DNA from: Leifsonia sp040686855
Lineage (GTDB): Bacteria > Actinomycetota > Actinomycetes > Actinomycetales > Microbacteriaceae
Direction of reading: 5' to 3'
DNA: 64,000 nucleotides
NCBI RefSeq assembly: GCF_040686855.1
Contig: NZ_JBFBOG010000002.1
Coordinates: forward strand, 1,240,001 to 1,304,000
Positions within the stretch are counted from its first letter, which is position 1. Every line of letters starts with the position of its first letter. This document shows positions 42,695 to 49,553 of the stretch, in pieces. The position numbers were made by a program, and so were the translations under genes. The notes under the pieces are model-generated. The model was given only the letters and a program-made list of their open reading frames with translations, ran no database searches and was not told the origin of the DNA.

Positions 42695-43405
42695 TCAGCG
42701 CGTCGTCAGGCCGCGCAGCGCGGCGGTCGTCGACCCGAAGTCGACGTGGATGTGCGTGCAGTAGTCCGCGAACCGCGAGATGTTGGCGAGCGGCGGCATC
42801 CAGTACGCGCCGCAGCCGTCGCTGCCCGCGGCCTGGCCCGCGCGCGATCCCGGCGGCATGAACGAGTCGAGGAACGGCAGCAGCACGTTCGTCGACACGT
42901 CGTTGCCGCGGGTGCGCCCGCCGCCGATCCAGGTGAGGTCCATGGCGTTCGGTGAGCCGGCCGGGGTGCAGTGCCGGGACGTCGGGTTGCTCGCGCAGGT
43001 GGCGACCCCGTCGTTGGCGCAGTGCCGGTTGAGGTCGCTGACCTGCACCGAGCCGTAGTTGCGGATCACGATGATCAGCGTCTGCAACGTCCGGAGGTCG
43101 ATGTTGCACTGCGGGGTCGCGCCGATCGTGCCGTCGGCGATCGGCTGGATCTCCTTGGGGATGATGTCGCGCTCGGCCCATTCGATGATGAGCTGGCCCG
43201 ACGCGTTGTACTCCAGAAGCTTCTGCGCGGCCGCCTGCGGCGTCGTGGGCACGTTGACGCAGGTCTCGACGCATCGGCTCTCGGCGGGCTGCGAGAGCCA
43301 TGCCTGCGCGGGGGCGGCAGGGGAGGCGGCCGTCGCGGCGCCCGCCACCAGGGCGACGACCAGCAGCAGGGCGGCGCGGAGCACGGTCCGTGGGGAGCGT
43401 CGCAT
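42695..43405 (-). CDS. Secreted protein with LAS-metallopeptidase-like signature
   Basis: A 236-residue exported protein. A signal peptide (RTVLRAALLLVVALVAGAAT, cut near AQA-W) is followed by an N-terminal Cys-pair region and YGSVQVSDLNRHC. The stretch TSRHCTPAGSPNAMDLTWIG and the final CTHIHVDFG recall the SxHxxGxAxD and HxH zinc motifs of LAS peptidases (D-Ala-D-Ala carboxypeptidase/VanX type), though spacing differs. Many cysteines suggest disulfides. Acting on cell wall or a carbohydrate is an inference. Its ATG follows the lipoprotein gene stop by 1 nt. Confidence 0.62.
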   Translation of the reverse strand: MRRSPRTVLRAALLLVVALVAGAATAASPAAPAQAWLSQPAESRCVETCVNVPTTPQAAAQKLLEYNASGQLIIEWAERDIIPKEIQPIADGTIGATPQCNIDLRTLQTLIIVIRNYGSVQVSDLNRHCANDGVATCASNPTSRHCTPAGSPNAMDLTWIGGGRTRGNDVSTNVLLPFLDSFMPPGSRAGQAAGSDGCGAYWMPPLANISRFADYCTHIHVDFGSTTAALRGLTTR

Positions 43406-43406
43406 G

Positions 43407-43925
43407 TCAGTCCTGGCTCACGGTGACGCCGGCCAGCGTGAAGCAGTCGTGCGCGGCCGCGGTGGAGGAGTCGACCGTCTGCTGCGGGCCGACCCCGGTC
43501 TGCGGGTCGATGGGATGGGTGCGGATGAACTCCAGGTCGTTCGCGAGCGGCTGCCAGACGGCGTCGCCGGTGGCCGCCTGCGCGGCCAGGGGTGCGGCCG
43601 CGGCGACGCTCGACGCCGCGAAGCCGTCCGCGATCGTCTCGCACGCCTGCACCGCGAGCGCTTTCGCCGCGGCGGGATCGTGGGGAGCGGGCGCGGTCGC
43701 CGGAGGGTCGACGACAGGGTCTCCGGTGGGCGTGGGAGTCGGCGATGCCGTCGGGGTGCCGCTCGGCGTCGCGAGAGGGGTGGCGGTCAGCGGGTCTTCG
43801 CTCGGCAAGGCGGCCGGCGCGTTGCCGAACTTGCCCGCACAACCGCTGAGCGCTGCGAGGACGAGGAGACCGGCCGTCGCGCCGGCGGCGAAGGGCGCAC
43901 GACGGCGCGCAGTCTGCGAGAGCAT
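43407..43925 (-). CDS. Lipoprotein paired with the secreted LAS-like protein
   Basis: A 172-residue lipoprotein from ATG 43925. The signal (GATAGLLVLAALSGCAG) has a clear lipobox LSGC. A long Pro/Thr/Ser-rich spacer (residues 35-85) holds a short C-terminal domain away from the membrane: ALAVQACETIADGFAASSVA; VWQPLANDLEFIRTHPIDPQ; and STAAAHDCFTLAGV with a Cys pair. No family recognised. Immediate coupling with the downstream gene suggests a shared task at the cell wall. Confidence 0.68.
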   Translation of the reverse strand: MLSQTARRRAPFAAGATAGLLVLAALSGCAGKFGNAPAALPSEDPLTATPLATPSGTPTASPTPTPTGDPVVDPPATAPAPHDPAAAKALAVQACETIADGFAASSVAAAAPLAAQAATGDAVWQPLANDLEFIRTHPIDPQTGVGPQQTVDSSTAAAHDCFTLAGVTVSQD

Positions 43926-44010
43926 CGGACCCCCATCCCGAGCGGCTGAATACACGTTCAGGCTACGGTGCGGCACGCGGCTTCCCCGGGAGTGACGCGC
44001 CAGCGCCGGC

Positions 44011-45486
44011 TCAGACGCCGCGCTTGCCTGCCTTGTGGCGTTCGCGGAGGTCCACCAGCCCGACGATCAGCGCGACCGCCAGCAGCCCGAGGGTCATCAG
44101 GTATCCGCTGCGCACCGCGTCGTGGTACTGCGCCACGGGATGCGACCCTCCGCCCGGAACCGTCGCGAAGAACACCGCCGTCACCAGGGCGATGCCGACG
44201 GCCGTCCCGATCCGCTGTCCGAGCTGCGCGATCGACCCCGCGGCGCTGCCCTCCTCCGGCGGGATCTCGGACAGCGTCAGCGTCTGGTTCGGCGAGATGA
44301 CGAACCCGCCGCCGATGCCGCCGATCAGCGTCGAGCCGGCCATGAACCACGCCGCCGTCGACGGCGGCGCCAGGGTCGCGGACGCCAGCAGCGCGCCGAT
44401 GCCGACGATCACGATGACGAGGCCCGTCACCACCAACCCGCGGCCGAACCGCTGCACGAGCCGTCCGCCGACGAATGCCGACACCGCGGCGCCGAGCGCG
44501 AACGGCACGCTGACCAGGCCGGCGGTGAGCGGCTGCGCGTGCAGTCCCTCCTGCAGATAGAGCGTGGTCACGAGGAAGCTTGCCGGGAGCCCGGCGAAGT
44601 ACACCGCCGCGATCAGCAGACCGTTGCGGTACGAGGCGATGCGGAACAGCTCCAGGTGCACGATCGGCGACAGTCCGCGCCGCCGGTAGGCGCGCTCCCA
44701 CAGCAGGAAGGCCGCGCCCGCGACGACGAACGCGATCAGCCACAGCCAGCGCTTCGGATCGTCGGTCGAGGACCCGGTGGTGAGGAGGAACGGCAGCATG
44801 AGGCCCAGGATCGAGACGGCCAGCAGCACCAGCCCGATCGGGTCGAGCTGCGTCCCGCCTTCGCCGCGTTCCTGGTGCTTCGGGAGGTAGCGCAGAGCGA
44901 AGAACAGCGCGATCGCGCCGCACGGCACGTTGAACCAGAACAGCAGTCGCCAGCCCTCCGTCGCGCCGCCGATCGCGATGAGGGAACCGGCGAGGGTGGG
45001 CCCGATCGCCGTCGCGATGCCGACCATCGCGCCGAAGACGCCGAACGCGCGTCCGCGCTCCTCTCCCCGGTAGAGCTGCTGGATCATCCCGAGAACCTGC
45101 GGCATCTGGACGCCCGCCGCAGCCCCCTGAAGGAAGCGCGTGACGGTCAGCCACACGATCCCGGGCGCCAGGGCGCAAAGGGCGCTCGCCAGGCTGAAGC
45201 CGATCAGCCCGATGACGAACATCGCCTTGCGCGACCGGGTGTCGCCGAGTCGTCCGGAGGGGATGAGGGTGAGCCCGAACGCGAGCGCGTACCCGGCGAC
45301 GATGAGCTGCAGTTGCGTCGAGTCGGCGTGCAGTGAGCGCTGGATGGACGGGAGCGCCACGTTCACGCCCGACAGATCGAGGATGGTGAGCGCGCCGACC
45401 GCGATGCAGACCGCGAAGGCGGGGGTGCGGCCGGACGGCGCGCCGCTGCGGACGGTCGACGTGGGGGCGGTGGAGGCGTCGGTCAC
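44011..45486 (-). CDS. MFS drug exporter, DHA2 (14-span) family
   Basis: A 491-residue transporter with about 14 spans. Motif A is SGRLGDTRSRKAMFVIGLIG, motif C-like sequences are in GVFGAMVGIATAIGPTLAGS, and the early IVAGYALAFGLTLIPSG contains the first-domain pattern. It belongs with EmrB/QacA-type exporters of dyes and antibiotics. I placed the start at GTG 45486: a TACGGT box (45498-45493 on the minus strand) 6 nt upstream fits leaderless transcription. The TetR gene is next to it on the same strand and may or may not control it. Confidence 0.9.
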   Translation of the reverse strand: MTDASTAPTSTVRSGAPSGRTPAFAVCIAVGALTILDLSGVNVALPSIQRSLHADSTQLQLIVAGYALAFGLTLIPSGRLGDTRSRKAMFVIGLIGFSLASALCALAPGIVWLTVTRFLQGAAAGVQMPQVLGMIQQLYRGEERGRAFGVFGAMVGIATAIGPTLAGSLIAIGGATEGWRLLFWFNVPCGAIALFFALRYLPKHQERGEGGTQLDPIGLVLLAVSILGLMLPFLLTTGSSTDDPKRWLWLIAFVVAGAAFLLWERAYRRRGLSPIVHLELFRIASYRNGLLIAAVYFAGLPASFLVTTLYLQEGLHAQPLTAGLVSVPFALGAAVSAFVGGRLVQRFGRGLVVTGLVIVIVGIGALLASATLAPPSTAAWFMAGSTLIGGIGGGFVISPNQTLTLSEIPPEEGSAAGSIAQLGQRIGTAVGIALVTAVFFATVPGGGSHPVAQYHDAVRSGYLMTLGLLAVALIVGLVDLRERHKAGKRGV

Positions 45487-45518
45487 GACGACACCGTACG
45501 CCCGGCAGCGCGGGCGGT

Positions 45519-46172
45519 TCAGCCCGCGAGGGCGCCAGTGAGGTAGGCGGTGAGGATCCGGCGCAGCCGGGGTTCGAGATCGACGAGCGCGTGTCCGAGC
45601 CGCGGGTCGGAGCGGTAGAGCTCCGCGATCGGAGGCGGCGGCGTGGAGATCTGCCAGAACGTGCCCGCCAGGGAGGTCGCGGCGGCGACGAGGTCGCGCG
45701 CGGCCGCGTCCGCGAGGTCCGGCAGCGCTTCGCGGACCGCCTCGGCGATCCGCGCCAGGCTGTCGCCGGTAGTCAGCTTGAAGGCGCGGACCGCTTCCAC
45801 CGAGACGTTGCGTTCGAGGTTGAGCGGCGCCTGCGCGAGGAGGTCGCAGAACGGCCCCCGCTCGGTGAGCGTGGACGCGAACGCGGCGGCGACACCGGAG
45901 GGGGTGGATGCAGCGCGTACGCGGTCGCACAGGACGGGCGTCCACTCGCGCCAGCCGTCGGCGGTCAGCCGAAGGAAGATCTCCTCGCGCGTCTCGAAGT
46001 AGCGGAGCATCGCCGACTTGTGCATCCCGACCGCGTCCGCGATGTCGGTGAGGGTGATCTCCCTGATGCCCCGCTCGGACGCGAGGGTGCGCGCGGCATC
46101 GAGGATGGCCTGCTCGCGGGCGGCCTTCGCCTCGGCGGAGCGGGCCCTCTGAAACGTGTCGGCGGAGCTCAT
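45519..46172 (-). CDS. TetR-family transcription regulator
   Basis: A 217-residue regulator. The HTH is DAARTLASERGIREITLTDI with ADAVGMHKSAMLRYFETREE (about residues 25-70), then an all-helical ligand domain resembling TetR_C of AcrR-like proteins. It is divergent from the SDR gene at 46232. Two matching GNAACGGNGTTNC palindromes lie between them, which points to repression of both promoters. The MFS gene 32 nt downstream on the same strand could also belong to the unit. Confidence 0.9.
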   Translation of the reverse strand: MSSADTFQRARSAEAKAAREQAILDAARTLASERGIREITLTDIADAVGMHKSAMLRYFETREEIFLRLTADGWREWTPVLCDRVRAASTPSGVAAAFASTLTERGPFCDLLAQAPLNLERNVSVEAVRAFKLTTGDSLARIAEAVREALPDLADAAARDLVAAATSLAGTFWQISTPPPPIAELYRSDPRLGHALVDLEPRLRRILTAYLTGALAG

Positions 46173-46186
46173 GCGCCCAGCTTAGC

Positions 46187-46222
46187 GCAACGGAGTTGCA
46201 TTATTTAGTGAAACGGTGTTTC
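46187..46222. promoter_or_regulatory. Two TetR-type operators between the TetR and SDR genes
   Basis: GCAACGGAGTTGC (46187-46199) and GAAACGGTGTTTC (46210-46222) share the palindrome GNAACGGNGTTNC and are 23 bp apart centre to centre. TTGCAT (46197-46202) and TTCATT (46220-46225), 17 nt apart, could form the SDR promoter inside them. Binding would cover that promoter. Confidence 0.65.
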
Positions 46223-46231
46223 ATTAAGTTC

Positions 46232-47092
46232 ATGGAACAGACATGGTTCATCACAGGGTCCTCGCGCGGCTTCGGCCGCGCCCTCGTCGTCGCCGCCCTC
46301 CAGGCCGGCGACCGGGTCGCCGCCACAGCGCGCCGGCCGGAGCAGCTGGACGACCTCGTCGCCGAGTACGGCGACCGCATCCTCCCGCTCGCCCTCGACG
46401 TCACGGACGCCGCGCGCGCCGCCGCGGCCCTCGCCGAGGCCCGCGACCGCTTCGGCCGCATCGACGTCATCGTCAACAACGCCGGCTACGCCAACGTCGC
46501 GCCGATCGAGACGGCCGACGATGCCGACGTGCGCACGCAGTTCGAGACCAACTTCTGGGGCGTCTACAACGTCAGCAAGGCCGCCATCCCGCTGCTGCGC
46601 GCGCAGGGCGGGGGACTGGTGATCCAGTTCTCGTCGGTCGGCGGCCGGGTGGGCGGTTCCCCCGGCATCGCCTCGTACCAGGCCGCCAAGTTCGCGATCG
46701 ACGGGTTCAGCCGCGTGCTCCGCGCCGAGACGGCACCGTTCGGCGTGAAGGTGCTGGTCGTGGAGCCCAGCGGCTTCCGGACCGACTGGGCGGGCGCCTC
46801 GATGGAGGTGCACGACATCCCGGAGCAGTACGAGCAGACCGTCGGCCTCATGAACGCACGGGTCCGTCAGAGCGGGAACGCGCCTGCCGGCGACCCGGTG
46901 CGCGCCGCCGAGATCCTGGTGGCCGTGACGAAGCGCGACGACATCCCGACGAACCTCCCGCTCGGCGTCACGGCGAGCGAGATGAGCGTCGCCCAGGACC
47001 GGCGCCTCCTCGCCTCCGACCTGGCCTGGGAGCCGGTCAGCCGCTCGGCGGACGCCGACCAGCCCTACCCGGCGGAGTTCCCCGCCCAGTAG
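46232..47092 (+). CDS. Short-chain dehydrogenase/reductase
   Basis: A 286-residue classical SDR. The cofactor site is TWFITGSSRGFGRALVVAAL (TGxxxGxG), with VIVNNAGYAN, a catalytic Ser in VIQFSSVGG, and YQAAKFAI (YxxxK). It ends with a variable substrate loop (GASMEVHDIPEQYEQT). ATG 46232 lies right after the operator pair and at the predicted transcription start. It is probably the target of the divergent TetR; the substrate is unknown but may be the TetR ligand. Confidence 0.9.
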   Translation: MEQTWFITGSSRGFGRALVVAALQAGDRVAATARRPEQLDDLVAEYGDRILPLALDVTDAARAAAALAEARDRFGRIDVIVNNAGYANVAPIETADDADVRTQFETNFWGVYNVSKAAIPLLRAQGGGLVIQFSSVGGRVGGSPGIASYQAAKFAIDGFSRVLRAETAPFGVKVLVVEPSGFRTDWAGASMEVHDIPEQYEQTVGLMNARVRQSGNAPAGDPVRAAEILVAVTKRDDIPTNLPLGVTASEMSVAQDRRLLASDLAWEPVSRSADADQPYPAEFPAQ

Positions 47093-47221
47093 GGTCGGGG
47101 CCATGACGACGGCGTCCGGCTGGTGACGATTCGGTAAACACGGCAGGTGCTGTCTGCCCGACGGGGTGCCGGGTGGCTATAGTCCCGACCGTACGAAGGC
47201 CTTCGGACGGGGGATGAGGCC

Positions 47222-47425
47222 ATGCAGGGACTGTCATCGGCGGGAGCTTTCGCCGCAGCGATCGCGCTGGCGGCGATCGTGCTGGCGTTCGCGCCGGTCG
47301 GAAACGCCATCGAGCCCGCCGTCGTCGCGGTGGATCTGGTGGTCGCGGGTGTCGCGGGGGCGGCGGCGGCGACCTTTCTGGCCATCGCGGGAGGCGTGCG
47401 GCACCGCAGACGCCGGGCGCGCTAG
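47222..47425 (+). CDS. Short two-span membrane protein
   Basis: A 67-residue peptide from ATG 47222 with two hydrophobic segments (AGAFAAAIALAAIVLAFAPV and AVDLVVAGVAGAAAATFLAI) and a basic end (RHRRRRAR). A TATAGT box lies at 47178-47183. The ribosome site is weak (GATGAGG). A real small membrane protein is plausible; function unknown. Confidence 0.5.
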   Translation: MQGLSSAGAFAAAIALAAIVLAFAPVGNAIEPAVVAVDLVVAGVAGAAAATFLAIAGGVRHRRRRAR

Positions 47426-47482
47426 CGGGTAGGGGGCGGTTTACGCAAGGGGTCGGCTGAAAAGTTGACAACCCTCCCGCCC

Positions 47483-48271
47483 ATGGGGACCATCGGAAAG
47501 ATGACGTTGGTGGACGGGACCCTCGAGGACTTCGCCCGCGATCTCGAGATCGCGCTGGCGCAGCGCCAGGTCCTTGCTGCCTATCAGCCGCAGGTCGCGG
47601 TCGCCGACGGCGCCGTCGTGGGCGTCGAGGCGCTGGCCCGCTGGACGCATCCGGCGCGGGGGCCCATCGCTCCCGATGTCTTCGTCGACGTCGCCCAGAA
47701 GACCGGCCTGCTGCCGCTCCTCACCGCGCGCATCATCTCCGACGTCACCTCCGAGTACGTCCCCGGCTGCGTCATCGACGTGGCGGTGAACGTCTCGGCC
47801 ACGCAGCTCGAGGACCCCTCGCTCTACGACATGTTCGACGGGGCCTTCGCGACCGGACGCTGCAATCCGAACACGCTGGTCGTGGAGGTGACCGAGAGCC
47901 ACAGCATCGAGCACCCGGAGCGCGTAGCGGCCCCGCTGGAGGCGCTGGCGGCTCGGGGGGTGACCATCTCGGTGGACGACTTCGGCACTGGGCACTCGTC
48001 GTTCGCTCGAGTGGAGTCGCTGCACGCCCGTGAGCTGAAGCTCGACCGGAGCCTGGTGCAGGACGATTCCCGAGTCCGCGAGGTCGCGCAGATCATCACC
48101 GAGGCCCACCACCGCGGCATCCGTGTCGTCGGCGAGGGCGTCGAGGAGCAGCTGCAGTTCGACCGGTTGGCCGAGGCGGAATGCGACCGCGCCCAGGGCT
48201 ACTGGATCTCGAAGCCCCAGCCGGCCAACGCCCTGCGCTCCTGGTACCGCGCCCGCACGAAGCGCGCCTGA
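47483..48271 (+). CDS. EAL-domain protein (c-di-GMP phosphodiesterase type)
   Basis: A stand-alone EAL domain of about 262 residues. The catalytic motif is VGVEALARW, with the conserved Asn in VNVSATQL, Glu in VVEVTESH, DDFGTGHSS, LKLDRSLVQ and VVGEGVEEQLQ. The set of metal-binding residues looks complete, so it may hydrolyse c-di-GMP. There is no GGDEF, PAS or membrane segment. The start is uncertain: TTG 47465, ATG 47483 and ATG 47501 are all in frame and none has an ideal ribosome site. Confidence 0.88.
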   Translation: MGTIGKMTLVDGTLEDFARDLEIALAQRQVLAAYQPQVAVADGAVVGVEALARWTHPARGPIAPDVFVDVAQKTGLLPLLTARIISDVTSEYVPGCVIDVAVNVSATQLEDPSLYDMFDGAFATGRCNPNTLVVEVTESHSIEHPERVAAPLEALAARGVTISVDDFGTGHSSFARVESLHARELKLDRSLVQDDSRVREVAQIITEAHHRGIRVVGEGVEEQLQFDRLAEAECDRAQGYWISKPQPANALRSWYRARTKRA

Positions 48272-48279
48272 AACGACGA

Positions 48280-48311
48280 ATGCGCGCGACCTGACGACAG
48301 GTCGCGCGCAT
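48280..48311 (+). terminator. Bidirectional hairpin terminator
   Basis: ATGCGCGCGACCTG (48280-48293) is perfectly complementary to CAGGTCGCGCGCAT (48298-48311) around a 4-nt loop. It lies between the EAL gene and the convergent gene ending at 48347. Confidence 0.8.
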
Positions 48312-48346
48312 CCATGATGCTCAGAGCGCAGAAGCTCAGCGCGTGC

Positions 48347-48604
48347 TCAGAGCGCGTCGAACGAGTCGATGTCGACGCGCGGCTCCTCCTGGCGGGTTGC
48401 GGGAGGGTCGACCTCGATCTGCGCCCACGTCACCGGCATGCCCGGGGAGAAGAGCACGTCGACGCCGGGACCCCCGCGCAGCGGCGGGATGGTGACGTAG
48501 CCGCCGCCGGCGCGCACGGCCTCCAGGATCTTCCCGCGCAGGTCGTCCACCGGATCGGGGAGGAAGTAGTCCTTTCCGTCGACCGTGAGGCGGTGAACGA
48601 TCAT
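48347..48604 (-). CDS. Small soluble protein of unknown function
   Basis: An 85-residue protein from ATG 48604 with GAAAGGAA upstream. Sequence: VHRLTVDGKDYFLPDPVDDL, then LEAVRAGGGYVTIPPLRGGP and GVDVLFSPGMPVTWAQIEVD. It is a compact alpha/beta pattern without signal or span. It is divergent from the DUF7882-like gene at 48728, and its start (VHRLTVDGKDY) parallels that of the neighbour (GTLRYDGESY), so a distant relation is possible. Confidence 0.65.
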   Translation of the reverse strand: MIVHRLTVDGKDYFLPDPVDDLRGKILEAVRAGGGYVTIPPLRGGPGVDVLFSPGMPVTWAQIEVDPPATRQEEPRVDIDSFDAL

Positions 48605-48727
48605 GCGGTGATTCCTTTCATCGGCTTGCGAAAAACTCTATCGCGCGGTCACGATACACCTGTATCGGGCGCGTATATGCTTCGGTGAGCACAGAACGCG
48701 CGCCAACCCGACACACGAAAGGCACCC

Positions 48728-49042
48728 GTGGGCACCCTCCGCTACGACGGCGAAAGCTACGAGCTCGACGACCGTCTGCTCTTCCACATCCAGATCGCGA
48801 TCAGCACGAAGCTGCGTCGCGGCGAGAACTTCTTCCTCACCTGGCCGGTCCCCGCGGAGCTCGGGAGCGGCCGTCACACCATCTGGGTCGACAACGGCGT
48901 CCCCCTCCACATCTTCTTCTCCGGCTCCAAGGTTCCGACGCTCAACAAGGACTGGATCGAGGCCATGATCCAGACCGGCGCCCGCGCCTCCGGGATGGTC
49001 GTGATGGAGGAGTCGGAGCTGCGTCCGCCGGCCCAGCGATGA
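48728..49042 (+). CDS. DUF7882-like small protein
   Basis: A 104-residue protein from GTG 48728 after GAAAGG. It follows the pattern of the gene at 38190: MGTLRYDGESYELDDRLLFH, IQIAISTKLRRGENFFLTW, GSGRHTIWVDNGVPLHIFFS and WIEAMIQTGARASGMVVMEE. The shared T/NKLRR-x-E-x-F and G-x-GR-x-x-IWV stretches make the two clear paralogues about 10 kb apart. Cytosolic; role not established. Confidence 0.82.
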   Translation: MGTLRYDGESYELDDRLLFHIQIAISTKLRRGENFFLTWPVPAELGSGRHTIWVDNGVPLHIFFSGSKVPTLNKDWIEAMIQTGARASGMVVMEESELRPPAQR

Positions 49043-49181
49043 CGCTGGGCCACTGCTTATAGCGGATGGTCTGAGGGAAAACAAGGCCCCGCCATTTTCT
49101 TGATTCGTTCCGTGGATAGTTCGATCATCTGAATAGATCTTGCGATCGACCCCGACGGAAGAGAAGTAAGGAAAAACGACC

Positions 49182-49448
49182 ATGGCCGAGCAGCTCGCCG
49201 ACATCATCGACCTCCCCACCGAGTACGTCACCTGGCACTCGCCTGCGGAGGCGCTGTGGGTGGCCTCGACCCCGACCGCCTACGTCGGCATGGTGGACCG
49301 CAACCACGACGGTTTCGTCGCCACCGACTGCACCGGCCGCGAGCTGGGCGTCTACGCGACCCAGGAGTCGGCACGCGTCGCCGTCTACGGCGCCTGGGTG
49401 TCCCCGGCTCGCGCCGAGGAGGCCTCGGAGCAGGCGCTCATCGCCTGA
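49182..49448 (+). CDS. Small protein of unknown function
   Basis: An 88-residue soluble protein from ATG 49182 with AAGGAAAA upstream and its own terminator at 49499-49531. Sequence: MAEQLADIIDLPTEYVTWHS, then STPTAYVGMVDRNHDGFVAT, DCTGRELGVYATQESARVAV. It has a YVGMVDR...G-F-V core and a C-terminal acidic helix. No family recognised. The good ribosome site and isolated transcript suggest an expressed small protein. Confidence 0.7.
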   Translation: MAEQLADIIDLPTEYVTWHSPAEALWVASTPTAYVGMVDRNHDGFVATDCTGRELGVYATQESARVAVYGAWVSPARAEEASEQALIA

Positions 49449-49498
49449 CCCTCAGACCATCCCGGCCGGCGTTTCGGGTGCGCCCACCGGGATCTGGC

Positions 49499-49531
49499 GG
49501 AACCCCGGCACCGCTCTGGTGCCGGGGTTCC
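49499..49531 (+). terminator. Bidirectional hairpin terminator
   Basis: GGAACCCCGGCACC (49499-49512) is perfectly complementary to GGTGCCGGGGTTCC (49518-49531), with the 5-nt loop GCTCT. It lies between convergent genes ending at 49448 and 49554. Confidence 0.85.
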
Positions 49532-49553
49532 AACGTTTAAGCGGTCCCAGCTG

